Below, piece by piece: positions 11,697 through 23,400 of a stretch of 64,000 nucleotides of DNA. The position numbers and the translations under genes are program-made. The number at the start of each line of letters is the position of its first letter. Position 1 is the first letter of the stretch. Source of the DNA: Lomentospora prolificans (Eukaryota; Ascomycota; Sordariomycetes; Microascales; Microascaceae). Location: the NCBI GenBank assembly GCA_029532625.1, contig JARFXM010000004.1, positions 2,046,001 to 2,110,000 of the forward strand, written 5' to 3'. The notes under the pieces were generated by a model that saw only the letters and a program-made list of their open reading frames with translations, was not told the origin of the DNA and searched no databases.

Positions 11697-13808
11697 ATGT
11701 CGAAACTTGCTTTCAGTCCCCGGACAGCTGTCCATGCTATCCGCGGCCTGGCGCTTGGCACGTCTTGCTCGCTCATATTGATATCGGAAGAGCGACTAAA
11801 GCGTCTCGAGCTCGCTCGGACGGTAGTTGATAATGGAAGGTTGCTTAAGTCGCAGCGATGTTATAATCCGGGTGGAGCGGTGGCCGTGATGGCCGAGCTC
11901 GAACATACGCACACTAATGTTTCGTTTACTGGGGCTGATGTACCTGTGGGATTGGGATTGGACGGATTAGCAACGAGAGGTCGAAGTCAGGATGGTGGGA
12001 ATAGGGAGACGTCGAGTCCACCGCCGAGGCGGAGATCTGTACGTTTACCTCCTTTCCTTGATGAGGGATCATTCGATAAGGTGCAGTTTCCACTTCGTGA
12101 GAGGGGCGATAGGGTGGCTAGAATCCCCAGTGTCACGATAACGCGGCAAAAGTGGTCGAGGGAGCCCAGCCCGCGACGCGCTGCCATTTTACAGGAAATT
12201 GCTCAATTCCAGGATCAAATCTCCACGGCTCCGACGTCACTTGAAGTTCCGGAGCCAGTACTTGAGCAGGCAAAACACCTCTTGACTAAGCTTGAGCAAA
12301 ACAATGACCTCAACGGAGCGCAACACGTCTTGGATGCATTATGCCGCTATTCTGCCATCGATCATCGTGACCTGGCTGCCATCGATGCGAAGTTCGTCTT
12401 GCGAGGCCTCCTTCATTCTACCTACGCCGATAAGCGACGACCAGGCCGACGTTTCAGGCTCGCGGTCTTCACGTTCTGGGACAAGTACAAGGCTGCTCAA
12501 CCAGAGGAGAAGGCGGCGCTCCTCGAGCTTCTTGCGGAAGAGTTCGCGAGAGACACTACCGGTCATAGCATGCAATCCTTTCTCGCAACTTCACACTTAC
12601 AATTCGGACGCCATATGACGGCTAAGATCCTTGTTTCCATCATCGCTAAGCTCTATCGAGCACACGGCCATGCGAAGGTCTTGGCACTTTGGCTTGATCG
12701 TGCGGAAAAAGCCGGTGCACCCATCCACGCTTCGAGCCCTGGGAGGGCGTTGATGAGGGAGTGGGAGACCGAAGATAGTGCCAAGGATCTGGAGCCGACG
12801 TTAAAACCCCAAGGCAATACTCCCGTTATAAGATTAAAAGAGGATATCCGCCGACCCCTCGAAACGGTAACTCGCCAACTAGACGAGGCTCAGCTTCAAG
12901 TATTTACCGATATGTGGGAAGCGGCGGAGGGCAATGGATGGCAACAGGTGCTAGACATCTACTCTAGGTCTCTGGAAGCCGGCCTGGAGGTATCGGATGC
13001 TTGTCTTCGATTGGCAGTAGAGGCTTCAATCGAGCTGGAGGGCATTCACAGTCCAAAGGCCCTGAGGCTCATTGAACAAGCGCATAGGAATTCCTTGGAC
13101 GTGGATCCCATTATACAAACGCTCCTCTTAGCCCGGTTCGATGCTATCGGTGAGCAGCAAGCAGCCACACAGTCGCGCGCCACGAAGGGCGAGGCATATA
13201 GAGCTATCCAGAGCTTGCTTTCGACTGTTCAACCCATCTACAGCCGCCCTTCAGAGCTTGTCTATAACCGCGCAATCCGCGTGTGCCTGCGAAATTCGGA
13301 GTTGAAGCAGACAAGAGAGTTATGCTTGCAGCTGGCCGCGGAACATTGGAATGGTGACGCGTTATTCAAGGTATATAACTTTGCCAGCCTTGTCACTGTG
13401 GCCGTACGGAGCAAGGACTACAGCCTCTTCCAGAGGCTACTCGAGGCCCTTCCATGGAGGCCATACCAAGGACACCCAATCTGCAAGACAACGTTGCGAG
13501 AAGCTAGGGTATGGATTCAACGGTGGGCCGACATGGCACCGAGTCCTGAAGAGAGGAGGCGGCATGAAGATGCCCTCGGCTACGTGGAGATTGCCTACCA
13601 AAGCGTTTTGCAAGTCAGATCAAGTGCTCACAGGCAATTTCGGGCGGGGTTGAAAACGGAAGCATTTGCGGCTCTGACGCCCGGCCATGACCTTGGCAAC
13701 CGTGCCAATCGGGGTAATAAACTCTACAGAAAAGGCCCACAGGCTGCAACCTCTGCGTCTAGCGATGGTGATGCCACAATAGAGCATAATGGATGCCCAG
13801 TGTTTTGA
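11697..13808 (+). CDS. Conserved fungal protein, probable mitochondrial helical-repeat (PPR/TPR-like) protein
   Basis: A single exon of 703 residues. The N-terminus is basic and hydroxylated, lacking acidic residues over the first 30 or so positions, which suggests a mitochondrial presequence. Residues 150-660 are predicted helix after helix, with spacing like pentatricopeptide or TPR arrays (for example the segments around WEAAEGNGWQQVLDIYSRSL and LVYNRAIRVCLRNSELKQTR). Such proteins in fungi usually bind organellar RNA or help mitoribosomes and respiratory complexes, but no specific family member is recognised, so the role is inference. The start at 11697 is the first ATG; a preceding GTG is not used. 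The tail after residue 640 is polar and poorly ordered. Confidence 0.75.
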   Translation: MSKLAFSPRTAVHAIRGLALGTSCSLILISEERLKRLELARTVVDNGRLLKSQRCYNPGGAVAVMAELEHTHTNVSFTGADVPVGLGLDGLATRGRSQDGGNRETSSPPPRRRSVRLPPFLDEGSFDKVQFPLRERGDRVARIPSVTITRQKWSREPSPRRAAILQEIAQFQDQISTAPTSLEVPEPVLEQAKHLLTKLEQNNDLNGAQHVLDALCRYSAIDHRDLAAIDAKFVLRGLLHSTYADKRRPGRRFRLAVFTFWDKYKAAQPEEKAALLELLAEEFARDTTGHSMQSFLATSHLQFGRHMTAKILVSIIAKLYRAHGHAKVLALWLDRAEKAGAPIHASSPGRALMREWETEDSAKDLEPTLKPQGNTPVIRLKEDIRRPLETVTRQLDEAQLQVFTDMWEAAEGNGWQQVLDIYSRSLEAGLEVSDACLRLAVEASIELEGIHSPKALRLIEQAHRNSLDVDPIIQTLLLARFDAIGEQQAATQSRATKGEAYRAIQSLLSTVQPIYSRPSELVYNRAIRVCLRNSELKQTRELCLQLAAEHWNGDALFKVYNFASLVTVAVRSKDYSLFQRLLEALPWRPYQGHPICKTTLREARVWIQRWADMAPSPEERRRHEDALGYVEIAYQSVLQVRSSAHRQFRAGLKTEAFAALTPGHDLGNRANRGNKLYRKGPQAATSASSDGDATIEHNGCPVF

Positions 13809-14991
13809 CGTTAGAAATTCCTTATCTACAGCCGGTGTAAGAAGAGAGACGGACTGGTAGCTTCGCCGCACCCCGCGAAAGATGGGTCTGAGGTCGGCGT
13901 TTATTGTCATTTGTCATGTATATACACACATATTTCCTTGATTCAACGTTTCTTGGGGCCACGGATGTACATTACCAAGGCGTGTTGACTTGTGGATCAC
14001 AAGGCAGGCCTCCTTTAAAACAGCTAACCAATTGGAAAGACCAATTTAGTCTTAATCGCTGCTGCCTAGGAAAACCATCCCAATTGGGGAATTTCGCATG
14101 TGTTGTGATGGATGACCTCTCAGTTTCGCGGGACCTCTGGAACCTTGTTCGCTTTTCTCGACCACATTACGAATCTCAATCCGACTTTTGTGATGGGGGA
14201 GATTTCGAAGCATGTGATAATGCTCGATGGCCAGAGTTTGACCCACAGGGGTAGTGGAAAGGGGACCAATTGAGTGTGGAGCGCCAGCCCGAGGAGAGGC
14301 AATGGGGCCAGCTAGGCCGGGAGGGAAAAATCCCACGTTTAAGCCTGGCTCGGCGGTCAAGGCCCTCTCAGTCGAGCATTCCAGGCTGGTGGCACGATTC
14401 CCTGACAGGGTGGTCTGGTGTAATTTTAGAGGCGAGGAAGATTAAGGCGCTTCGGGTACCTCCGCCGAGAGAGGTTTCTGCGTACCACTGCAACTAGATT
14501 TGCGTAGTGCCGGTACCTGACGATCCCCTAATGACGGTGTACCGCGAAAATCTGTTGGCAACACAGTCCCTCGCGCTTCCTTGCCTCTCTTTTTCGTCGT
14601 TGTTCCTTGCATTGCGAATTTTCCCCGGCTCGCGGATCCGAACAAGCAACAAACCAGCCCAGAGCAAGTCGACGGGCATCATTCGACACTTTCCGTCCTA
14701 CTTTCCCACTTTTGCTACTGGCTACGTTGCGGCCACGCTGATACAAAACTGGCGTTGCCGACTTCGTACTAATCCCTTTCTTTCCTTCTTTTGTGAGCAC
14801 CGTTTATCCCACTGTATTAGACACTCGCATAACTCCACGACGAGGAAACGACAACCCTCCTCGAACGATATCCTTCTCCTACTGCCTTGCGACCTTGACC
14901 GCTCTTCTCCCTTGCTCACCGAACCATTGGGCTTTCCTCAAAATCTCTCACACCACGACTACGCCCGGCTATACAAGTCGTATTTAACGAA
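13809..14991. other. Intergenic: ERG1 upstream region and leader
   Basis: No supported gene. The last 450 bp are pyrimidine-rich, typical of a strong fungal promoter and leader. A CCAAT pentamer in reverse orientation lies near 14925. Confidence 0.45.
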
Positions 14992-16500
14992 ATGAGCCAC
15001 ACATCATATGTGCAAGCGGCTGCCGATGCCATGCCCGAGATCAGGCGCCGGGAGAAATACCACGAAGCTGAAGCCGTAGTTGTCGGCGCAGGTATCTTTG
15101 GATGTGCCATTGCCTTCGCGCTGGCCAACCAAGGCCGCAGTGTCCTCCTGCTCGAGAGGTGGATGCACGAGCCCGATCGCATTGTCGGCGAGCTTCTCCA
15201 ACCCGGCGGTGTCACGGCGTTGCGTAAACTTGGTCTGGAGCACTGTCTAGAAGGAATCGACGCCGTGCCCTGTGTAGGGTATAACGTCATATATGAGGGC
15301 ACGCCTTGTGTCTTCCCATATCCCAAGCTCGACGAGGAGGGTAACGTTGTCTACGAGAAACTCGGCAGTGGCGATGGCAAACGGCCTGAGGGGAGGAGCT
15401 TCCATCACGGAAGGTTCATTATGAAGTTGAGGGAAGCGTGTTCTAAGCACGAGAATATCACGGTGGTCGAGACGGAGGCAACCAAACCTATCAGGGGCGA
15501 TCGTTTCGACCAGATTCTGGGTGTGGAAGCGCTGACGCACAACAAAGAGACTGGAAAGAAGGAGAAGGATTACTTCTTTGGGCAGCTCACTATTATTGCT
15601 GATGGATATGCGTCGAGATTCAGGGCTGAGCACTTGAAGTGCGCGCCCGTCGTCAAGAGCAAGTTCTATGCCCTCGAGCTCATCGACTGCCCTCTCCTTA
15701 GCCCCAATCACGGTCACGTTATTATTGGCGATACCTTCCCTACCCTTCTGTATCAAATCGGCACCCACGAGACCCGCGCGCTCATTGACGTTCCCGAAAA
15801 CCTTCCGGCCGCCGCCCCCTCCGCCGGAGGTGTAAGGGGTTACATCAAGAACGTCGTCGTCCCCGCCGTCCCTGAGCAGCTCCGCCCCGCCATGCTCAAG
15901 GCCCTTGAGAATGGCAAGATCCCTAAGAGCATGCCCAACTCTTGGCTACCTCCCACTAAACAGACCGCTAATGGGCTCATCGTCCTTGGCGACGCGATGA
16001 ATATGCGCCATCCCCTCACTGGCGGCGGCATGACTGTTGCTTTTAACGACGTTGTCATCCTCTCTGACCTTTTGGCCCCCGAAAAGGTCCCCTCCCTCGG
16101 CAACACAGCCGCCGTCCAGTCTGCCATGAACACCTTTCACTGGCGTCGCAAGAATCTCACCTCTATCATCAATGTCCTCGCAATGGCCCTCTACAACCTC
16201 TTCGCTGCGGATGACTGGCAGCTGCGTGCCCTTCAGCGCGGTTGCTTCGAATACTTCCAGCGAGGCATCACCGAGGACCCCTCTGGTCTTCTCGGTGGCG
16301 TCATTCACAACCCCGTCGTGCTAGCTTATCACTTTTTCGCCGTTGCTTTTGTCGGCATCTGGCTCAACATTAAGAGGACGGTGGGTAATGCAGGCATCTT
16401 GGGGCCGCTTATGCTTCCCGTTGCACTTATCCAGTCCATCTTGATTCTGGGTAGGGCTTGTGTGGTATTTCTGCCAGTCATGTGGAGGGAGGTTATTTAG
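14992..16500 (+). CDS. ERG1: Squalene monooxygenase (squalene epoxidase)
   Basis: A single exon of 502 residues, the usual fungal length. It converts squalene to 2,3-oxidosqualene using FAD, oxygen and NADPH via cytochrome P450 reductase, the first oxygen-requiring step of ergosterol synthesis, at the ER and lipid droplets; terbinafine targets this enzyme. Visible motifs: the FAD dinucleotide fold VVGAGIFGCA (residues 30-39) with the acidic/basic end LLLER, RIVGELLQPGG near 63-73, and the second FAD motif GDAMNMRHPLTGGG near 332-345. The C-terminal 60 residues are hydrophobic and form the membrane anchor (two segments around FFAVAFVGIWL and LMLPVALIQSILIL). It is convergent with ALG5. The start at 14992 gives a short N-terminus but no other in-frame ATG precedes it. 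Confidence 0.96.
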   Translation: MSHTSYVQAAADAMPEIRRREKYHEAEAVVVGAGIFGCAIAFALANQGRSVLLLERWMHEPDRIVGELLQPGGVTALRKLGLEHCLEGIDAVPCVGYNVIYEGTPCVFPYPKLDEEGNVVYEKLGSGDGKRPEGRSFHHGRFIMKLREACSKHENITVVETEATKPIRGDRFDQILGVEALTHNKETGKKEKDYFFGQLTIIADGYASRFRAEHLKCAPVVKSKFYALELIDCPLLSPNHGHVIIGDTFPTLLYQIGTHETRALIDVPENLPAAAPSAGGVRGYIKNVVVPAVPEQLRPAMLKALENGKIPKSMPNSWLPPTKQTANGLIVLGDAMNMRHPLTGGGMTVAFNDVVILSDLLAPEKVPSLGNTAAVQSAMNTFHWRRKNLTSIINVLAMALYNLFAADDWQLRALQRGCFEYFQRGITEDPSGLLGGVIHNPVVLAYHFFAVAFVGIWLNIKRTVGNAGILGPLMLPVALIQSILILGRACVVFLPVMWREVI

Positions 16501-16995
16501 GAGAGAGAAAGAGTGTAAGAGGGATATGAAAGTGATTTTCCTTGGTAGCCGGTGTTTAAAATCGGAGTCCGGAGTCCCTTGGTGTTGTGCGCCCCGAAGC
16601 CCCTCATTGTTCCACTATTATATATTCATTGCTTAAAGGCCCTTGGCTAGTCTATTTCTCGTCTGTACTTCTTTTATTTGGAGCAAGCAAAGGGCTCGCG
16701 GCTCTCCCCGGGACGCTTGACCGTCTCTTTATACAATATGTAATGCTAGAACATGGGATTTAGAGAGGGTCCTTGAATTCGCGCAGTTGAAAGTGACCTT
16801 AGTAAAAGTAACTTGGTTGTAATAGACATGTAATATATTCTCTGCAAAACGAATCCCTGGGAAGACGGATGTCTATTCATTTTTCTATGGCCTATGATTG
16901 CTTGAGCCTTCCGCAGCTCTCTTTTCGAAACTACCCTCGATCCAGCTCGGACAGCCTGCGTATTACGGATCAGAAACGGCAAGACACCCTTTTTA
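16501..16995. other. Convergent 3' regions of ERG1 and ALG5
   Basis: No gene is visible. The sequence is AT-richer than the flanks, as expected for back-to-back 3' UTRs. Confidence 0.5.
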
Positions 16996-18448
16996 TCACG
17001 TCATCCTCCGCCGATACACGCCCATCATCCAACTGGCCCTCAAGACGGCCAGTCCTAACGCCATGGCTATGCTATCCCTCGCGAGGCTCATCTTAGAGCC
17101 ATCAACCTCGTGCCAAGCGATGGGCACCTCGGCGACCTTAATGCCGGCGGTAGTGCCGATAACAGTACCGTCGGAACCCAGCACAGGAGTTGCGGGAGCG
17201 GACTCGGCGAGCATGAGCATTTCGACGTCGAAGATCCAGCCTTCTGCATGCATGTAGGGGATGACATGAGGGAGCGAGGCGCGCGAGAAGAGCTTGAAGC
17301 CACACTGGGTGTCCTTGATACGAGAGGTGGCTGGTGGGGTAAGAATCATGAGGACGAAGTGGAAGCCGCGCATAAGGAAGTTGCGGAGAGCAGAGCGCTG
17401 GCCAATATGTCAGCACCAGGGCAAGAGGAAATAAAGATTTATAAGTTGAAAAAAGTGAACGAACCTTCACGACCGCCTCGCTGCCAACAAGGTGGGATCG
17501 ACTGCCTATCGCAACGCCGCGATGAGAGCCGTCGGCAACCTCCTCACAACCTTCAATTAACCTTCCGAGGTCACTAAACTTGGACGCACCGTCGGCATCA
17601 GCAAATAAAACGTATTCTCCACGCGCATGTCTGAAGCCATGAGTAACAGCGCCACCCTTGCCTCGATTCTTCTCAAGAGTCACAACACGCAATATATCGT
17701 GGAGCTTGTGCTTCTTGGAGAACTCCAACACCACTTCAACGGTGCGGTCCCTACTTCCATCGCTCACAACGATAATCTCATATCCGGAAACTTTGGGAAG
17801 GGGTCCTCCACCACGGGCCAGTCGCTTTTGGGTTCCGGGGAAGGCGGCAGCCTTTTGGGAGGCATTTTTGTCGCCAGGTCGGCCGAAAGTGTTATCGAGA
17901 TACTCAACCGCCTCCTCCAGAGCTGCAGATATCCGATCCTGTTCGTTGTAGGCAGGGACGACAACGCTAACGATCACCGAGGGGTTCTCGATGCGGCCGG
18001 TGTCGGGAATGTGAAACTTTCCTAGTTCGGGCTGCTCGCTCTCGGAGAGCTTGCGTTCGGCTAGCCAGTGGTCGTACCAGCAAGGCAGCTGGCGCACGGC
18101 TACCGTGCCATCGGTGTTCGTCGTCTTATATATCTTTTCAGAGGGAAGAGGGGCTCGTGGCTTAGGAGCGATGTATTGGAGCGTAAAGTAGACCTAGGAT
18201 GCGGGTTATAAGTCAGCGCCGACGATTTTTCCGACAGTGCACCCTAAGCTACTTGTCATTCTCCTTCTTCTTCTTGCATTTGCCTGCGCTTGCGCGCTTT
18301 CCTTGAGATCGCCTTGTGTGGGTCGCATGATTGAAGAGAAACGGACGGGAATACGTACGGCGAAGAGCGAGAGCGGGACGAGCGAGACGAGGATGGCGAG
18401 GTGCGCAAACCATGGAAGCTCCAGGAGTGCGTAAACAAGAGACACCAT
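16996..18448 (-). CDS. ALG5: Dolichyl-phosphate beta-glucosyltransferase
   Basis: Three exons on the minus strand: 18448-18359, 18193-17465 and 17397-16996, giving 406 residues. Introns are 165 bp and 67 bp; both joins are in phase 0. The first exon encodes one membrane helix (residues 3-29), the second a GT2 fold: VSVVVPAYNEQDR, a DGSRDRT nucleotide-binding loop, NRGKGGAV and the ADADGASK acidic metal-binding motif; the third holds the conserved KDTQCGFKLFSR segment and EGWIFDVE. The enzyme transfers glucose from UDP-glucose to dolichyl phosphate on the cytosolic ER face, making the donor for the last steps of lipid-linked oligosaccharide assembly for N-glycosylation. Glucosyl rather than mannosyl transfer follows from resemblance to Alg5, including the N-terminal anchor. 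Confidence 0.92.
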
Positions 18449-20137
18449 GTTTGCTCTTTTCAGCGTTCTTGCACTGGGGAAGAGGTGGCGGCTAGTTGTC
18501 GAGTACAGTTTTCGCAAGGCGTGGAATCGTTAGAAGAGGGACCACGTAAATCGCTAACTGCTGGGCTTGAAACACGTCCTTAGCGCAGCACGCGCCGCGT
18601 GCATAGACACCGTTGTTTGGCGACGGATCTGTTGCGGGCCAGAACTAGATGCTTCTGCCCCTCATCTATTTTTGCAGGTTTACGATATTACCATGAGGTG
18701 ATATCAATTGAAGAAGGGAAGTGGCGAACGAAAGCCAGAGTGTCAGTTGCTAATCTCACACTCGCTCTATCCGTGCTTTGTACGGGGAGCTTACACAACT
18801 ACGAGTGAGACCACATGTCAAGAACGAGAGCCTGGCGCCTTCCAATTGATTTCCGCCGGTTATACTTTAGTTATTAGTCCTCCTTTTCCGGCTCCCCACG
18901 TCATCCCAGGACCCTAATCGGATTGATTGGCTCATCAATAAACTACGACAGGGCCCTCCCGCCTGGCTAGCACCACTGCAATGTGGTTGCTTGAAACCTG
19001 ACCGGGGCCAGCTGGCGCCAGAGGGGGAATTTCCTCTTGATACTTGGAGAGGAATTTATTCGGCTTCCGAGCTTTGTCCCACATCTCTGCCAAAAATTGA
19101 TCGATGTCCAGCCAGGGTGGGCGTTTGACGCCGGGCACCACTCAGCATCGACCAGCGATTCAGCTTCTTGGTAGAGTTTGCTTTTCCAAATTTTACTCGG
19201 CTCTTGCCTTCTACTTGCCAGAGGCGCGGGTTTAGCAGTGTCACCCAAAGAGTTACACGTCGGAAGCGTGTACGGGCGGTGGTGCACCTGTTGAGTTCTA
19301 ACAGAGTAGACGGGGCAAGTTCCGTCGAGCTCTGTGCTCGGTCCGGTAAATGTACCAACAGTCAGCGGTAGATTTATGCTGGCTCCGTCACTAGCGCCAG
19401 GCGATGCGCCCCACGACTGTGTTGTCCAGAGTAACTAAGCTAGTGGTATCATCTTGCACTGTAACCTTCCGAGATGCTCGGTTTGGATTCTATGGCCACG
19501 GACTCTTCTCTGGCATCCGTTACAAGTTCCTTGATTGGATATAGCGGAGGTACGCTCTAGAGGACACTGCTAATACGGACGGCTCAGGAGTTAATAATGA
19601 CGAGGTTGTTGAGTAGAGTCGACGAACCTCGCGTGGATCGGCTCTCCGACGATGGCCCAGGGGAACTCAACTCATTGTCAGATACCTAATGAAGATGATA
19701 GAGCATCTAGAGACGGCGTCTGACTCACCCCACTGCGCCGTGTGGATAGGGAAATTGGCGGCACTGAAGAAATAGATTCACCAGAGGTCCGGTGTTATTC
19801 ATTGTTCTGTAATTGCCTCTGGCGGCCCGCTAAAGATCTCAAAGTGTCCGAACTTTCAACAGAGAAAGCGTCGTGGCTTATGTCATTAACTCGTTTCATC
19901 TCAAGACCAGCTTGAGGGTAAGTGGAGTTTCCACAGCTCGACGTAGATCTCTTGCCTAGAAGGATTTCGCATTAACCCTAGCGCTCAGGGTATTGCTCAG
20001 GATTACTTACCAGGCTTAGGCAGATGAGAAAGAGGGCGACCATCCTTGGAGTGACCACTCTATCTCCTTTCCTTTATTAGATTGCGCTCCGGGAAATGGA
20101 GGTGCCATAGCCAGTGGTTGTTGCTTGAAGAATAGCA
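18449..20137. other. Gene-poor stretch downstream of the ALG5 start
   Basis: No supported gene. Apart from the ALG5 promoter this contains only short, uninterpretable open frames. A minus-strand frame ending near 18935 (KRPPWLDIDQFLAEMW) and a plus-strand ATG at 19474 look weakly protein-like but have no family match I can name and cannot be extended. Confidence 0.4.
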
Positions 20138-20497
20138 TCAGCCCTGCCCTGATGCGAATATTGAATGTAGCCAGCTGTATGACCTTGGTGTCGACGCAAT
20201 CAGATTTGCACGAGCTACCGGGTACATGACATCGAATAAACTGTTTGACACTCGCGGTAGCCCACTCATTGGGGCAGATTTTATTGAAACGCTATGTTTC
20301 TAGTCTTCTTTTAGAATCCTAGCGCGAGCTTCGGCTCTGGATGAGGCCTGTGCCCTTGACAGAGCATCGATGGCAGCGTGGGTGGGTATGTGCTTATAAG
20401 GCCCTTTGGTGGGGTTCGGAACTATGTGGTTTACCGCTTTATTCTTCGCCTCCCTTGCTTGCCGTCTGCCCCTCTTGACCAAAGTAAGGATGGACAT
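20138..20497 (-). pseudogene. Small conserved-fungal-type protein frame interrupted by a stop codon
   Basis: From the ATG at 20497 the frame runs 65 codons to a TAG at 20302-20300, then continues in the same frame for another 53 codons to a TGA at 20140-20138. The first part carries KGPYKHIPTHAAIDAL followed by RAEARARI; from memory this resembles a family of short basic fungal proteins of unknown function with a (Y)(K/R)H(I/V)PTHAA core. The part after the stop (SGLPRVSNSL, then PRSYSW) resembles the usual continuation of those proteins, which suggests one gene broken by a point change. A TATAAA-like box lies on the same strand near 20611-20618, about 115 bp before the ATG. It may instead be an expressed 65-residue protein. 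No function can be stated. Confidence 0.45.
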
Positions 20498-23400
20498 AGA
20501 GTAAGGCTGGTCGAGGGTCGTGTCAATGTCGTGATTTTACCATTTGCGCTGAACATGAAGGCTGGTACAATCTGAGAGAATAAGTAAATCGAAGGCTTCA
20601 TACTTTATATACTCGGAGGACCCGCGAGGTATGGAAAGTCAGCTCCGAGAAAGAGGTAGGATTCCCTGTCTAGGAGTCTTTGACTCCGGCCTGCCGTGAT
20701 TCTACTTCGTGAAATCTATTCTCGGATAACCACGAGTAGTAAAGAAGGAGGCATTCAATATGGACGTAAATTAACAACGGCTTAGCGGCACTAAGCAAGA
20801 AGGAGAATGAGAAAAGCAATAGGCAGCAATGCGGTGTGAGAGTAAAGCCAAATGGGTGTGATAGTGAAGCTGAATGCTGGTCTGGGAAGGAGTGGAAAGC
20901 AGATACGGGTGGCCCGAAAAAAGAGCCCATGTCTCAATGGCGGGTAGCTGGTAAGGAAAGACACAAGAGTATACACTGCGCGTCCAGTGTGGATGGCAAT
21001 AAGTTGTCTCCTCCTGTCTTCAATCGCAGAGCTGGGAGAATACATTCCAAACGCCATTGGAAACGGGACCAACCTGAAAACGCCAAGACGTGCCACTAGG
21101 CAGCCTGGTCCCTTGGTCCCTGAATTTAGAGGCCGAGGGTTTGGCGACTAGTGGTATTGGGTCAATGGCGTTCTACGTTGACGGCATCGATTTCATGTCA
21201 ACCAGTACTGTGGTTTGTGACGGACGATAACCGTCGCTCCCTTACAGATACGCCAAATTATCGTTCTAGAAGGCCCAGTCCCAGACAAAAGAGTGAGGGT
21301 ATCATATTAAGAGCCGCATTACACGTGCGTTTGAAGCACTAGCCAGAAGCAGACACTTTGCTCCCGAGTCATGAGCAAAGGTGTTTGTCGACGTTCTTGA
21401 TGCTGGTGGCATTGCAGTTATTTATAGAACAATCCGGCTCCACTTCTTGGTGAACCATAGGGCCCTTTCCTTTCTGAACAGTAGAGGTATAATAGGCGCG
21501 CGACGGGACGTGAAAAGGTGTTGCTTTCCTGATGCTGCCTCCCGTCGACGTTGAACAGGCGACTATGCCGCAGCTGAGATGGCCTCCTTCCCCTTCGAAA
21601 ATCTTCAAATATAAGACTAGGTATCCTCACGCCAATCTTGTTGAGGGCGGAACAATAACGCCTGGTTAAATGTGCGACCTGAGGCTATTCGTGTGTTACT
21701 AGTCACTGTCATTCGTATTGCAAGAAGAGAAGAGCATATAACTCTAGGGTAGGAATACAGATAACAAGGGAGGGCCAAGGAAGGAAGAGACTCTAGCACT
21801 AACTGTCAGTAAATCCCCTAGATGGAAGCCTCAGGAGCCTCTGCAAGATATTCGGCAACTCGCTAAAGATGTCCTTAACCAAAAGCTCCAGGGGATGCTC
21901 GATTCCGTGACGACTCAATGATCGAGGAACACCGGCAGTCTTCTGGATGGCTGGCTGGTCTCGGGTTCCAAGGGGCATTTATTCGTGGGGCATCCCTGTA
22001 AGGGCGCTATACTCGACCCGGATAAACGACAAAGGCCAGCCAGGCTAGCCTGGCGGACGTTCTTGAGCACTCCAGTGAGAGCTGTGTTCAGCACACCTTC
22101 ACCCAACCCCACGCGCCGTGCCAAGCACCCATGCCCCTGTACCATGCTACCCAGGTTCGGGTTCTGGGGATGCAACCAGACTCCCTCGCTCGATCTGAAT
22201 CCCTGTCGCGGGATGGTCCACAGACCAGAATAGCCAGCAACCCATCATGGGATCCCGTGTTTTAGTGGAGTCGGTTGCTCGACGTCAATAGAGATCCGTC
22301 TTAATTAGTTGTTCTTGTTAAGGGTTATTGTGTCGTCAAAACCCGCTTTGAGTGGTGGGTGGCAGGTCCTTCAACAGGAGTGGAACACATGAGTGAGAGG
22401 GAAGCGATGATCACCCAACCAGATGGATCGGAAATTTGGTTGCTGCAGAGTTGCATGCATCAGCGCCAGCCAGCCAGCGTTGTCACACTCAACACATTGC
22501 AACCCTGATGCCCGAAGTATCAATTCTTGCCCATCAGCTTTTCCCGTTGAAAGCCACGCTCCCTGTCCTGTATCTTCGAGGAAAAGCGCCGAGAAGCCTC
22601 GAATTAGTTGTGTCTCAATGCTTCAAGCGGACGCCTACCGTCGAGGATGGTTGGCTTCTGAATAGCGTTATAGAGTTAGCGACAAAAGGCGACGGCGCAT
22701 GCGGACCTTGGTGGGATGTGATTGCCATGCTGTCGCATACGCTAATAAACGGTCGAGGAAATGGTGGGAACAAAGAGATAATTGCGAAAATGGCCACTAA
22801 AGGGATTAGCCCATCGGGGGATTAAACTCGTCACCGTGCGCCGCTAATGGAGCGAGCGACTCGGTGGGCGAAAATTGCAGCCCGACGATTTTCGCGTTTC
22901 ACCCCACTTCCCAGAATAAAGGCCAAATGTGGGGGGATTACTTCGCAGACATGCGTCAATTTGATCTTGGAAGAAACGACATTGTAGCACACATCTTATA
23001 GGCACCACCCGTTGCCTGACGCTGCAGTCTGATGGAGCGGAATGCAATGATCTTCGTCCTGCTTGGCCACTCAAGGGATGGTAATCGATTTTATGACGCT
23101 CGCCGGTAATCAGCGCTATCCAACTCTCGAGTTTTCGTTTGCCATGACCAGAAATGCGGAGCATCCACAAAGCTGGCAATTGGAAAGTACCTTCCCACTC
23201 GCCCGCCCACTTGCCTCCTACGAAATACCGTTTATTACATAAGCCTCTATAAACGGCAGCGCCACCAAGGAACTTGGGAAGTCAACTTTGCACGGACCAA
23301 CACGGGCCTGGGTCTGCTAGTCACGTGTCACCTTATCGAGTCGCGCTCGAACCAAAAGAAAACTGGTGAGTCGCTTACCCATCACAGTGCCCTTTTCGCA

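Noticed and set aside
18935..19360. Overlapping minus-strand frames that could be one frameshifted gene
   Set aside because: Only a short stretch looks protein-like; joining frames would need an assumed frameshift with no homologue to support it.
22436..22825. Plus-strand frame with an ATG at 22508 and 106 codons
   Set aside because: No motif, no splice context and no resemblance to a known family.
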